Positions 15,968 through 24,323 are shown, counted from the stretch's first letter. The stretch: DNA of 41,224 nucleotides from Thermoleophilia bacterium UBA6103 (GCA_002423545.1 DIWP01000051.1:135-41358); one strand, 5' to 3'. Notes: generated by a model not told the origin, from the letters alone. Translations and numbers: made by a program.

Positions 15968-17623
15968 ATGATCACCGTGCAGGACATCCTGGACATACCC
16001 GATCTCAACCTCAGGCTCGTCGCCGGGGCAAAGGCCACCAGCAACCCGGTGCGCTGGGTGCACATCGCCGAGCTGCCGGACCCGACCGACTGGCTCAAGG
16101 GCGGTGAGCTGCTGCTCACGACCGGCTATCCCCTGGTGGGGACGCAGGAGAAGACCAGCGAGTACCTGCAGCGACTCATCGACAACAACCTCTCCGGCCT
16201 CGGCGTCGGCCTCGGCTTCAGCATCGACGAGCTGCCCCCGGGACTCGTCGAGCTGGCCGAGGACAACAGCTTCCCGCTCTTCACCATCCCGTACAGCGTG
16301 CCGTTCATCGCCATCACCGAGGCGGTCTCTTCAAAGATCGTCAACGAGCAGTACTCGCTCCTGCAGCGCAGCCTGGCCGTCCACGAGAAGCTCACCAAGA
16401 TCGTCCTCGAGGAGCGCGGTCTCGAAGCTATCCTGTCGACCCTGTCGGCGCTGGTCGGCTGCTCGGCGGTCCTCTTCGACTTCCACGGCCTGGTGCTGTG
16501 CGAGGCGTCGTACCGGCGGCGTGTGCCCGCCGGGGTGATCGCCGATCTGTGGCGGCAGATCGCGGACAAGCGCGCCACCCGCCAGGACTTCGCGGTCGGC
16601 ATCGAGGGCCTGAGCGGCGGCGTCCAGGTCTATCCCGTCGTCGCCTCGCATCGCATCGGGGCGTTCCTGGCGGTGGTCAAGGACAGCGGTGACTTCTCGG
16701 ACTACGACCGCATCATCCTCCATCATGTGGTGACGGTGACGGCCCTTGAGCTGGTGAAGAAGAAGGCGGTGGCCGAGACGGAGAAGCGGCTGGCCGGCGA
16801 CTTCTTCGACGAGCTGGTGGCGAGCGATCTCTACGAAGAGGAGATCGCTCGCCGACTGGCGTTCTTCGGCCTCGATCCCGAGGCCGAGCACCTGATCATG
16901 CTCCTCGACATCGACGGCTTCCAGGCGTTCGCCGAGGGCGAGCGCGAGGAGACCGCCGTGCAGGACGTCAAGGAGCGCCTGCACTGGACGGTCGACGAAT
17001 TCCTGGCCCGGCGCGCGCTGCCGTTCATCTCGGCGTCGCGCAGCGACGCCGTCATCGTCCTGCTGCAGACCGAGCCCGAGACCGCCGCCGGCGTCATGCG
17101 TGTGGCGCACGAGTTGCACGAGACGATCTCCGAGACGACGCCGGAGGTCACCGTGTCGATCGGCGTGGGGCGCCCGCACAAGTCGCTGGTCGACCTCAGG
17201 CAGAGCTACTACGAGGCGCACTACGCCATCAAGATACGCAAGCTCAAGGGCGACCGGGCCGTCATCGCGAGCTTCGACGATCTGGGTTCATACGGCCTGC
17301 TGCTGGGCTTGCAGGACACGCTCTCGCTTGAGGTCTTCTACGAGAGCGTGCTCGGGGCGCTGCGTGAGTACGACGAAGAGAGCTCCAGCGATCTGGTCAA
17401 GAGCCTGCAGTGCTTCCTCGAGGCCAACGGACACTGGGGCGAGGCCGCCGAACGTCTGTACGTGCACCGCCACACGTTGCGCTATCGCATGAAGCGGGTG
17501 GAGGAGATCACCGGCCGGCGGCTCGACTCCTCCCAGGACCGCATGGAGTTCTGGCTGGCCCTCAAGGCGCGTGAGCTCATCGAGCAGAGCGCGCGCAAGC
17601 CCAAGGGCCTGCAGCAGCTCTGA
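15968..17623 (+). CDS. PucR family transcriptional regulator
   Basis: DNA-binding regulator of 551 residues. The N-terminal PucR sensing domain (about 1-125) begins ITVQDILDIPDLNLRLVAGA and contains the typical GGELLLTTGYPL. A central CdaR/GGDEF-like region follows (about 285-400). The C-terminal PucR helix-turn-helix lies at about 484-515 (WGEAAERLYVHRHTLRYRMK). Family members activate catabolic or transport genes in response to small molecules such as purine-pathway intermediates, GABA or other nitrogen compounds. Placed directly downstream of the importer/methyltransferase operon on the same strand, it is the obvious candidate regulator of that operon, though I cannot identify its binding site. 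GAGGTGAG at 15954-15961 supports the ATG. Confidence 0.9.
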   Translation: MITVQDILDIPDLNLRLVAGAKATSNPVRWVHIAELPDPTDWLKGGELLLTTGYPLVGTQEKTSEYLQRLIDNNLSGLGVGLGFSIDELPPGLVELAEDNSFPLFTIPYSVPFIAITEAVSSKIVNEQYSLLQRSLAVHEKLTKIVLEERGLEAILSTLSALVGCSAVLFDFHGLVLCEASYRRRVPAGVIADLWRQIADKRATRQDFAVGIEGLSGGVQVYPVVASHRIGAFLAVVKDSGDFSDYDRIILHHVVTVTALELVKKKAVAETEKRLAGDFFDELVASDLYEEEIARRLAFFGLDPEAEHLIMLLDIDGFQAFAEGEREETAVQDVKERLHWTVDEFLARRALPFISASRSDAVIVLLQTEPETAAGVMRVAHELHETISETTPEVTVSIGVGRPHKSLVDLRQSYYEAHYAIKIRKLKGDRAVIASFDDLGSYGLLLGLQDTLSLEVFYESVLGALREYDEESSSDLVKSLQCFLEANGHWGEAAERLYVHRHTLRYRMKRVEEITGRRLDSSQDRMEFWLALKARELIEQSARKPKGLQQL

Positions 17624-17683
17624 GCCGGCGAGGGCCGGGGTGCGGCTTGACCGAGTCGCCGGTCGCGTGCAATCGTCAACCGC

Positions 17684-18259
17684 ATGAGCAATGGCAGGGT
17701 GACAAAGGCGCACACCACCCGCGACCTGGCGCTGGCGGCCCTGTTTGCCGCCCTCACCGCGGCCGGTGCGTATGTGAGCTTCCCCCTTTACGGCGCCGTA
17801 CCGTTCTCGCTGCAGGTCCTGGTGGTCCTGCTGGCGGGCCTGCTGCTCGGCGCGCGACTGGCGGCCCTGAGCATGACGGCCTACCTGCTGGTCGGACTGG
17901 TCGCCCCTGTGTACGCAGGTGGGTCATCCGGGTTCGGCGTCCTGGTGGGACCGGCCGGCGGGTATCTCTGGGGCTTCATCGCCGGCGCCGCGCTGACCGG
18001 CCTCATCGTCGAACGGTGGCGGCTTCGTTCCGCCGCCGCCCTGGCGGCGGCCGCCGCGGCCGGGCTGGCTCCGATCTACATCCTGGGCGCCGGCTGGCTG
18101 GCGTTCTCGCTGCGGGTGAGCGATCCGGCGGTCGTGGTGGGCGCCGGCGTGCTGCAGTTCCTGCCGGGCGACCTCCTCAAGGTCGCGGCGGCGGCGCTGG
18201 TCGCCCGGGCACTGGCGGCAGCGCCGCTCGAGCTGCCGGCTCTGGGTCGTGGTCGCTGA
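17684..18259 (+). CDS. bioY: BioY family biotin transporter (ECF S-component)
   Basis: Membrane protein of 191 residues with about six helices, the normal size for BioY, which binds biotin and works alone or with an ECF energising module. Typical features are the N-terminal LALAALFAALTAAGAYVSFP, PFSLQVLVVLLAGLLLG, GLVAPVYAGG, GPAGGYLWGF and QFLPGDLLKV near the end. No EcfA/T genes are nearby, so a shared module elsewhere is likely. No good Shine-Dalgarno is visible before the ATG, so initiation may be weak or leaderless. The gene converges on the minus-strand SDR gene with only 13 bases between the stops. Confidence 0.9.
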   Translation: MSNGRVTKAHTTRDLALAALFAALTAAGAYVSFPLYGAVPFSLQVLVVLLAGLLLGARLAALSMTAYLLVGLVAPVYAGGSSGFGVLVGPAGGYLWGFIAGAALTGLIVERWRLRSAAALAAAAAAGLAPIYILGAGWLAFSLRVSDPAVVVGAGVLQFLPGDLLKVAAAALVARALAAAPLELPALGRGR

Positions 18260-18272
18260 CGTTGCCGGGGGG

Positions 18273-19136
18273 TCAGGCGCGCACCACGTGATTGCCGCCG
18301 TTGAGCCCAGGTTCCCGCGTACAGCGCAGCACCATGGCCGCCACCTCGGCGGGTCGCAGCAGGCGCGGGTAGCCGAGGCGCCGTGCCGCGCGCTCCGTGG
18401 CGTCGCGGCGCTCGTCGTCGGGCAGGTCGACCGGCCCCGGCGCGACGCCGCAGACGGCCACGCCTTCGTCGCGCCACGCCGCGGCCAGGAGACGTATCGT
18501 CATGATCTGAGCGGTCTTGGCGGCGAAATGCGGCGTCAAGCGAGGCCAGAGGTCGCCCTCGACGATGTCTGTGAGGGCGACCACCGTACCGCGGCGCAGC
18601 GCAGGCCGGCCATCCTGCACGCCGGCCGGCACGCCGCCGCCGCCGTGCGCGCCGCCGTGATCCGGCATGCCGTCTGATCGGCCCGGCGCGGCTACGTGGT
18701 CCCGTATGTCGCCTTCGCCCTGCGCGGCGCCGTGGTGCTGCGCACAGTCGCGCTGCAGGAAGACCCCACGTGCGGCCTGGGCGCAGAACAGCAGGCCGCG
18801 CGCGATCACGTTCATGGAGGCGTCCCAGACGGCTTCGTCGAGGTCCTCGGGCGGGGTGGGGTCGAAAGGCCCACTGGCCGCGTACACCACAAGGTCGAGG
18901 TCCCCCAGCTCGCGTGCCGCGGTGCGCACCATGTGACGGGCCTCGAGACGGGAGCTCGTGTCGCCGCCGACGGCGGCGGCGCGGCGACCGAGTCGCTCGA
19001 TGCGTGCCACCACCGGCGCTGCGGCAGACGGGGTCCGGCTCGAGACGGCCACGTCGGCGCCGGCGGCGGCCAGCTCGACCGCCATGGCGGCGCCCAGACG
19101 CCGGGCGCCGCCGACGACCAGACAGGCGGCGCTCAT
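18273..19136 (-). CDS. Pteridine reductase-like SDR with catalytic Tyr replaced by His
   Basis: Short-chain dehydrogenase/reductase of 287 residues. The cofactor motif VVGGARRLG and the following R34 resemble PTR1/FolM pteridine reductases, as does VVYAASG. In that group the catalytic residues are Asp-x12-Tyr-x3-Lys. Here Asp190 (VVALTD) and Lys207 (AAK) are at exactly these spacings, but position 203 is His instead of Tyr. An unusual Gly/His-rich insert (about 124-180) sits before the strand carrying Asp190. The enzyme may be non-catalytic, use His, or have a different role. Its ATG overlaps the stop of the beta-lactamase-like gene (ATGA), so the two are co-translated. An upstream in-frame extension exists but lies inside that gene. 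Confidence 0.75.
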   Translation of the reverse strand: MSAACLVVGGARRLGAAMAVELAAAGADVAVSSRTPSAAAPVVARIERLGRRAAAVGGDTSSRLEARHMVRTAARELGDLDLVVYAASGPFDPTPPEDLDEAVWDASMNVIARGLLFCAQAARGVFLQRDCAQHHGAAQGEGDIRDHVAAPGRSDGMPDHGGAHGGGGVPAGVQDGRPALRRGTVVALTDIVEGDLWPRLTPHFAAKTAQIMTIRLLAAAWRDEGVAVCGVAPGPVDLPDDERRDATERAARRLGYPRLLRPAEVAAMVLRCTREPGLNGGNHVVRA

Positions 19137-20134
19137 CGACGCTCCTCGAAGGCGCGCCACAGGACCGCGGCGATGTCGGCGAGGACGCTCGGCGCACGCG
19201 CCGACGCCTCGCGGCTGAGGCCCCTGGTGAGCACGACCATGACCGCCGCGCCGCCGTCGGGCCGCCACGCCAGGGCGGCATCGTTGACGGTGCCGTTGAC
19301 GCTCCCGGTCTTGTTGCCGACGAGCAGGTGGTCCGGCAGGCCGGCCGGGATGCGGTCGCGCCACTCCTGGCGAGTCAGGATCTCGGCCATGAGCCGGCAC
19401 GACGGCGGCGACGCGCAGCGCTGCTCGGCGAGCATGGCCAGCAGCTCAAGCAGATCGTGTGGGGAGCCGGTGTTGTCGAGGCCCTGGTCGATGACGAAGC
19501 CGCGCCGGTACTCGCGCTCCCCGTTGCGGCCGAAGAGCTCATCGCTGAGGCGCTGGAAGGCCGCTCCGTCGATCGTCCGTCCCTCCTCCATGATCGCTGC
19601 CAGAAGCGCCGGCAGCTCACCGCGGGCACGCGCGTCGACGACGGTCTGCACCAGGTCCTGCGGCGCCAGGTCCCGCCACGAGGGGCAGGCGCCGACCTCG
19701 AGCAGGAAGAACTCCCGGTCGGGCATGAAGCAGTCGATGGACCCGAGTCCCAGCCGTCCCATCTCCTCGGCGAGGGCGCCCAGACCGACGCGCCGCCAGA
19801 GCAGATCGGTCGCCGTGTTGTCGCTCTGCGTGATCATGAAGTAGAGCAGATCGCTCACCGTCGGCTCGAGGCCGGCGTGGCAGAAGGCGAGGATGCCGCC
19901 CGGACTCTTGTCGTCCTCCTCGAGCCGTAGTCGCTCGTGCAGGTCGACGCGACCTTCGTCGACGTGTCTGAGGACGGTGACCATGAGCGGCACCTTGAAG
20001 ACGCTGGCCAGAGGATACGCTTCCTCGGCGCGCAGCAGCAGCTCCGCACCTGTCGTCAGGTCGCGGGCCGCGACGCCCACAACGCCGCCCAACGGCGCAC
20101 AGAGCGCCTCGATCTCCTGCCGCACCCGTTCCAT
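19133..20134 (-). CDS. Class A beta-lactamase-like serine hydrolase
   Basis: 333-residue protein with the three signature elements of penicillin-recognising serine hydrolases: SVFK (Ser44 nucleophile, Lys47), SDN (104-106) and KTGS (275-278). TGSPHDLLELLAML is the typical segment before the last motif. I see no signal peptide and no clear Glu166-type omega loop, and the spacing between SDN and KTG is longer than in classical lactamases. It is therefore better read as a cytoplasmic or non-classically exported hydrolase or esterase of unknown substrate than as a resistance enzyme. It is divergent from the Lrp-type gene across 141 bases and overlaps the SDR gene downstream. Confidence 0.8.
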   Translation of the reverse strand: MERVRQEIEALCAPLGGVVGVAARDLTTGAELLLRAEEAYPLASVFKVPLMVTVLRHVDEGRVDLHERLRLEEDDKSPGGILAFCHAGLEPTVSDLLYFMITQSDNTATDLLWRRVGLGALAEEMGRLGLGSIDCFMPDREFFLLEVGACPSWRDLAPQDLVQTVVDARARGELPALLAAIMEEGRTIDGAAFQRLSDELFGRNGEREYRRGFVIDQGLDNTGSPHDLLELLAMLAEQRCASPPSCRLMAEILTRQEWRDRIPAGLPDHLLVGNKTGSVNGTVNDAALAWRPDGGAAVMVVLTRGLSREASARAPSVLADIAAVLWRAFEERR

Positions 20135-20232
20135 CGTGTCTCCCGGGACGGTGGTCCGCGCCGCGCGGCGGCGCGGCGGTGGGACCGGCCGGCGCCGTCC
20201 TCCGGCACCCGTGTGATAGACATATCGTAGCA

Positions 20233-20254
20233 GCGCCCGGCGGCCGCCGGGCGC
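20233..20254. repeat. 22-bp perfect palindrome between divergent genes
   Basis: GCGCCCGGCGG and its exact reverse complement abut with no spacer, between the beta-lactamase-like gene (minus) and the Lrp/AsnC-type gene (plus). It could be an operator serving both directions, possibly autoregulatory for the Lrp-type protein, or a hairpin in the regulator's leader. Its high GC makes a chance palindrome less remarkable. Confidence 0.4.
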
Positions 20255-20275
20255 GGGTCGCGAGGATGGTGGGCG

Positions 20276-20773
20276 ATGATGCGGCAGGTGGACGGGCTCG
20301 ACAGGCAGCTGATGGCGCTCATCGGTGAGGAGGGACGGCTGCCGCTCGCCGACGTGGCCCGCCGGCTCGGCATCTCGAGACCTACGGTCGCGGCTCGACT
20401 GCGTGCGCTGCTGGAGGACGGCGTGCTGCGCGTCGCCGGCCTGGTCGACATGTTCCGGTTGCCCGGCGTCACCGTGGCTCTTGTCGGGCTCACCCTCGAC
20501 AAGTACCTCCTCGACGAGAAGATCGAGCAGATCGCCGGTCTGCCGGAGGTCAACTGGGCGGCTGTGGTCACCGGCCGCTACGACATCATCGTCGAGGTCG
20601 CCACCGAAGACGGCATGGCCGGTCTGTACGGCTTTCTCACGCAGTCGCTCGAAGGTGTCGGCGGCATCCAGTCCAGTGAGATGTTCGTGGTCATGAAGGC
20701 GCGCCGCAAGTGGACCCTGCCGGCGCCGGGCATGAGAGAGGCCTGGTCGCGTGGTGGTCCTTATCGGCCTTGA
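20276..20773 (+). CDS. Lrp/AsnC family transcriptional regulator
   Basis: 165-residue regulator with the standard layout: N-terminal winged helix-turn-helix (about 7-55; DRQLMALIGEEGRLPLADVA, LGISRPTVAARLRAL) and a C-terminal RAM/ligand-binding domain (about 65-150; ALVGLTLDKYL, VNWAAVVTGRYDIIVEV). Lrp-type proteins sense amino acids and form octamers. It lies 140 bases upstream of alanine dehydrogenase on the same strand; in mycobacteria an Lrp-type protein (AldR) controls ald, so ald is the likely target here. Two adjacent ATGs (20276, 20279) are equally usable; GAGG lies at 20262-20265. Confidence 0.88.
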   Translation: MMRQVDGLDRQLMALIGEEGRLPLADVARRLGISRPTVAARLRALLEDGVLRVAGLVDMFRLPGVTVALVGLTLDKYLLDEKIEQIAGLPEVNWAAVVTGRYDIIVEVATEDGMAGLYGFLTQSLEGVGGIQSSEMFVVMKARRKWTLPAPGMREAWSRGGPYRP

Positions 20774-20834
20774 CAGAACGAGTCATGACGCCGCTTCTGG
20801 CTTTGCTATGTGATAGGTCTGTTGGCGTCCTACG

Positions 20835-20843
20835 TGCTAGAAT
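20835..20843 (+). promoter_or_regulatory. Candidate extended -10 element upstream of ald
   Basis: TGCTAGAAT fits an extended -10 (TGnTAnAAT-like) 70 bases before the ald ATG. No good -35 lies at 16-18 bases, and a TTGACA at 20770 is too far away. Weak evidence, but the gap is otherwise the logical place for an ald promoter. Confidence 0.35.
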
Positions 20844-20913
20844 GCCAAGCCGTCGCTGAAATCGAGCCGACGGCGCGCGGCGCCGTCCGCGCCGGACCCG
20901 TGCGGGAGGGACG

Positions 20914-22035
20914 ATGATCGTCGGAGTGCCGAAGGAGATCAAGAACGAGGAGTACCGCGTGGCGGTCACGCCGGTCGGCGTCAAGGAGTTCGTGCGCGCC
21001 GGCCACGCGGTGGTCGTGGAGGCCGGCGCCGGCGTCGGCTCCGGCTTTGTCGATGAGGACTACGCCGCCGCCGGCGCCGAGCTGGCCGCCGTCGACGAGG
21101 TCTTCGCCCGCGCCGACATGATCGTCAAGGTCAAGGAGCCGCTCGAGGTCGAGTGGCCGCGGTTCAAGCCGGACCAGATCCTCTATACGTACCTGCACCT
21201 CGGCGCCGGCTATGCGAAGCCGCTCACCGAGGCGATGATGGCCTGCGGTATCCGCGCCATCGCCTATGAGACCGTCGAGACGGCCACCGGTGCCCACCCG
21301 CTCCTCTTCCCGATGAGCGAGGTCGCCGGCCGTCTGGCCATCCAGGCCGGCGCCACGCACCTGCAGAAGGCCAACGGCGGCTCCGGCGTGCTGCTCGGCG
21401 GCGTCACCGGCGTGCCGCCGGCCAAGGTGGTCGTCATCGGCGGCGGCACGGTCGGCGTCAACGCCGCCAAGATGGCCGTCGGCCTGCGGGCCCGCGTCGT
21501 GATCCTCGACAAGGACGCCGCGCGTCTGGCCTACCTCGACGACATCTTCGCCGGGCGCGTCGAGACGGTGCTCAGCACCGAGGCCACCATCGAGGAGCAG
21601 ATCGGCGACGCCGATCTGGTCGTCGGCGCCGTCCTGCTGCCCGGCGGCGCCCAGGCGCCGCACCTGGTCAAGCGCGATCAGCTCTCGTCGATGCGGCCGG
21701 GCTCGGTCCTGGTGGACGTGGCGATCGATCAGGGCGGCTGCTTCGAGACCTCCAAGCCGACCACCCACACCGACCCCACCTACGTGGTCGATAGCATCAT
21801 CCACTACTGCGTCGCCAACATGCCCGGCGCCGTGGCCCGCACCTCGACGCTGGCGCTCACCGGCGCGACGTTGCCGTACGGTGTGGCCATCGCGACCAAG
21901 GGCTTCGAGCAGGCGGTGGCCGACGACCAGGCGCTGGCTCTGGGCGTCAACGTGTACCGCGGCAAGCTCACGACAAAGGCCGTAGCCGAGGCGCATGGGC
22001 TGCCGTACACGCCCCTCCAGGAGGCGATCGCCTGA
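20914..22035 (+). CDS. ald: Alanine dehydrogenase
   Basis: NAD-dependent enzyme of 373 residues (family norm about 370) that interconverts L-alanine with pyruvate, ammonia and NADH in the cytoplasm. Landmarks: the start IVGVPKEIKNEEYRVAVTP (pyruvate-site Arg, first catalytic Lys in the next stretch), VKVKEPL, LHLGAGY, the NAD fold VVVIGGGTVGVNAAKMA, and SEVAGRLAIQAGATHLQ. GGAGGG at 20903-20908 supports the ATG. It is flanked by an Lrp-type regulator and an aldehyde oxidoreductase, which points to amino-acid catabolism or redox balancing. A 16-bp palindrome begins 4 bases after its stop. Confidence 0.95.
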   Translation: MIVGVPKEIKNEEYRVAVTPVGVKEFVRAGHAVVVEAGAGVGSGFVDEDYAAAGAELAAVDEVFARADMIVKVKEPLEVEWPRFKPDQILYTYLHLGAGYAKPLTEAMMACGIRAIAYETVETATGAHPLLFPMSEVAGRLAIQAGATHLQKANGGSGVLLGGVTGVPPAKVVVIGGGTVGVNAAKMAVGLRARVVILDKDAARLAYLDDIFAGRVETVLSTEATIEEQIGDADLVVGAVLLPGGAQAPHLVKRDQLSSMRPGSVLVDVAIDQGGCFETSKPTTHTDPTYVVDSIIHYCVANMPGAVARTSTLALTGATLPYGVAIATKGFEQAVADDQALALGVNVYRGKLTTKAVAEAHGLPYTPLQEAIA

Positions 22036-22038
22036 CGG

Positions 22039-22054
22039 TGTGGGCGCGCCCACA
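22039..22054. repeat. 16-bp perfect palindrome directly after ald
   Basis: TGTGGGCG and its reverse complement; as RNA it would form a 6-bp stem with a CGCG loop. No T-run follows. It could be a weak transcript end for ald or an operator for the next gene. Confidence 0.35.
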
Positions 22055-22130
22055 TGGACCAAGTGACGTACGGCGGTCGCCGAGACGCTCCGTCTTGGAG
22101 ACTGGCCGCCGGCAGACGCTGATGCTTCAA

Positions 22131-22166
22131 TGGAACGGTGCCGGGCTCTCTCCCGGCGCCGTTCCA
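22131..22166 (+). terminator. 15-bp hairpin in the leader of the aldehyde oxidoreductase gene
   Basis: TGGAACGGTGCCGGG (22131-22145) pairs with 22152-22166 with a single G-T wobble, around a CTCTCT loop. It lies 34 bases before the ATG at 22201 and has no U-tract. It may end the ald transcript or act as an attenuating structure for the oxidoreductase gene. Confidence 0.45.
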
Positions 22167-22200
22167 GTCGTCGCGGGGTGAGAAGGAAGAGGGAGCAGAC

Positions 22201-23940
22201 ATGGCAGACGTGCTGAGGATCGACCTGGGCTCCGGTGTCGTCACCGAGGAGCCGCTGCCGCGCGAGCTCACCGAGCAGCTGATCGGCGCCAAGGGTATCG
22301 GGACGCACTACCTGACCCGGGAGGTCGGCCCCGAGGTCGCGCCGCTCGACCCCGAGAACAAGCTGATCTTCTGTACCGGCCCGATCAGCGGGACGACGAT
22401 GTTCGGCAGCAACCGCTACGCCGTGTACTTCCTCTCGCCGCTCACGGGCGGCTACTGCGAGTGCTACTCGGGTGGCAATGTGGCGCCGCAGTTCGCGAAG
22501 ACCGGCTACAAGGTCGTGATCGTCGAAGGCAGGGCGGAGAAGCCGGTCTACCTCGACATCTCGGACAAGGGCGCCGCCATCAGGCCGGCTGCCGACCTCT
22601 GGGGCCTCGACGCCTATGAGGCGGAGGAACGGCTCGTCGAGAAGAGCGGCTCGCCGAAGGCGCAGGCCGTCGTCATCGGGCCGGCCGGCGAGAGGCTCGT
22701 CCGGTTCGCCTGCATAGAGAACAACAAGTGGCACAGCGCCGCCCGCGGCGGCCCGGGCGCGGTCATGGGATCTAAGCGCGTCAAGGGCCTGGTCTTCCAC
22801 GGCGAGCGCCCGGTGGAGGTCGCGCGTCCCGACGCCTTCAAGGCGCTCGTCAAGGACATGGCTCTGCGCGGCAAGGACGATCCCGGCGCGGCGTTCTACC
22901 GTCGCGGCGGCACGGTGAACATGGTCCGCATCATGAACGGCGCCAACGGCTTCCCGGCGCGGTACTGGACCAAGGGCCGCCTCGACGACTTCGAGCCGCT
23001 CACCGTCGAGTACATGCGCGAGCACTTCGACACCACCGACGAGGTCTGTCCGCCGTGTATCATGCGCTGCCTGAAGCGCAACACCGTGCCGGAAGGCATG
23101 CCGCACGCCGGCCTCACCATCGAGGGGCCGGAGTACGAGACCATCTATGCGTTCGGCGGTCTCTGCGAGATCGTCGACTTCGGCGAGATCATGTACCTCA
23201 ACGACGTCTGCGATCGGCTCGGCGTCGACACCATGACCGCGGGCAATCTCTGCGGTCTGGCCATCGAGGCGTCGCGGCGGGGGCTCATAGACGTCAAGCT
23301 CGACTACGGCGACGCTGAGGGCGTCGCCCGCTTCCTGCACATGATGATCGAGCGCGAGGGCGTCGGCGACCTGTTCGCCGACGGCATCCTGCGGGTCGAG
23401 AAGGAGCTGGGCCTGGAGGGCGTCGCCGTCCATGTCAAGGGCATGGAGCCGGCCGGCTACGAGCCGCGCAAGTTCAAGGGCATGGGTCTCACGTTCATGA
23501 CCGCGGCTCGTGGAGCCTGCCACCTGCGCAGCACGTTCTACAAGCCCGAGCTGGCCGGCATGGTCGAGCCTGAGGCGCACGACCGGGCCAAGGCGGAGCT
23601 GCTGGTCGACTGGGAGAACCGGTTGACGATCATGGACACGCTCGTCTACTGCCGCTTCTACCGGGACATGGTGCAGTGGCCGTACATCACCGACGTCGTC
23701 AACGCCGCCATCGGGACCGACTACTCGACAGAGGAGCTGCAGGGCATCGGGGCGCGTATCGTGACCATGACCCACGACTACAACGTCGCCCGCGGTATCA
23801 CGCACGAGCGTCTGCCGGCGTGGATCACCGACAAGCCGCTCGACGACGGCAGCGGCATCGCCGCCGGCCGCGAGGACTTCGAGGAGTTGCTCCACCACTA
23901 CTACGACGTGCGCGAGTGGGGCCGGCCGCCGGCGGCCTGA
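22201..23940 (+). CDS. Aldehyde ferredoxin oxidoreductase family protein (tungstopterin, [4Fe-4S])
   Basis: 579-residue member of the AOR family, which oxidises aldehydes to acids with ferredoxin, or runs in reverse, using a bis-pterin tungsten cofactor and one cubane cluster. The cluster ligands are intact: Cys283, Cys286, Cys290 (EVCPPCIMRC) and Cys484 (TLVYCRFY), matching the C-x2-C-x3-C plus distant Cys pattern of the Pyrococcus enzyme. Pterin-contact segments include GPISGTTMFGSNRYAV and RGGPGAVMGSK. The ATG is preceded by an AGGAAGAGGGAG stretch; the frame extends upstream to 22138 through the hairpin but without homology. No small AOR subunit, ferredoxin or MoaD-like gene is adjacent. 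It implies anaerobic metabolism. The substrate within the AOR family cannot be told. Confidence 0.88.
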   Translation: MADVLRIDLGSGVVTEEPLPRELTEQLIGAKGIGTHYLTREVGPEVAPLDPENKLIFCTGPISGTTMFGSNRYAVYFLSPLTGGYCECYSGGNVAPQFAKTGYKVVIVEGRAEKPVYLDISDKGAAIRPAADLWGLDAYEAEERLVEKSGSPKAQAVVIGPAGERLVRFACIENNKWHSAARGGPGAVMGSKRVKGLVFHGERPVEVARPDAFKALVKDMALRGKDDPGAAFYRRGGTVNMVRIMNGANGFPARYWTKGRLDDFEPLTVEYMREHFDTTDEVCPPCIMRCLKRNTVPEGMPHAGLTIEGPEYETIYAFGGLCEIVDFGEIMYLNDVCDRLGVDTMTAGNLCGLAIEASRRGLIDVKLDYGDAEGVARFLHMMIEREGVGDLFADGILRVEKELGLEGVAVHVKGMEPAGYEPRKFKGMGLTFMTAARGACHLRSTFYKPELAGMVEPEAHDRAKAELLVDWENRLTIMDTLVYCRFYRDMVQWPYITDVVNAAIGTDYSTEELQGIGARIVTMTHDYNVARGITHERLPAWITDKPLDDGSGIAAGREDFEELLHHYYDVREWGRPPAA

Positions 23941-23999
23941 CGGTCAGATAGGCGGGAGGTCTCCCCGGGGCCTGTCGGGCGGAACGTCGGTGACCGGGC

Positions 24000-24323
24000 T
24001 CAGCGGCGGAAGAGGCTGCGCAGCCAGCTGACCGGCGCCAGGGCTTCGGCGATGAGCCCGGCGACGACCGCAAAGCGCGCCAGCGAGGCCTGCAGACTGG
24101 CGATGCTCTCCGATAGTCGAGCCTGGCTTTCGGCGAACGTCGCCTGGTTCCGCTCAAGGGCGGCCAGCTGCGGGGCCATGGCATCGACCGTCTTCTGGAA
24201 GCGGTCGGCGATGCGCATGCCGCTCTTGAAGAGCCGGTAGGCGTACCAGCCCGCGTAGAACATGCCTGCTATCCCCGCCAGGGCGAAGAAGGCTATGAAG
24301 AGATAGAGGGCGATGCCGGGCAT
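24000..24323 (-). CDS. Small membrane protein with coiled-coil region, unknown function
   Basis: 107-residue protein with one N-terminal membrane helix (about 5-33; ALYLFIAFFALAGIAGMFYA), a basic stop-transfer stretch (YRLFKSGMRIADR), and a heptad-like helix (about 45-85; ERNQATFAESQARLSESIAS) that probably forms a coiled coil. The end is hydrophobic-basic (WLRSLFRR). It resembles the uncharacterised DUF948-type or small septum/stress-linked membrane proteins only in layout. It is transcribed against its neighbours: its stop faces the AOR gene stop, and its start is divergent from the tRNA. Base composition is like the rest of the window. Confidence 0.7.
   Translation of the reverse strand: MPGIALYLFIAFFALAGIAGMFYAGWYAYRLFKSGMRIADRFQKTVDAMAPQLAALERNQATFAESQARLSESIASLQASLARFAVVAGLIAEALAPVSWLRSLFRR

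Noticed and set aside
17647..17675. Promoter for bioY (TTGACC at 17647)
   Set aside because: The hexamer 17 bases downstream (CAATCG) does not resemble a -10 element.
19133..20134. Antibiotic-resistance beta-lactamase
   Set aside because: No signal peptide and no clear omega-loop Glu; the motifs fit the wider serine hydrolase family, so a resistance role is not supported.
20830..23898. Very long minus-strand open frame (about 1000 codons) opposite ald and the AOR gene
   Set aside because: A mirror of strong GC3 codon bias in the two plus-strand genes; composition is Arg/Asp/Val-rich without any family motif. Similar shadows at 7823-10015, 10648-12594, 26935-28950 and 39022-41193 were dropped for the same reason.
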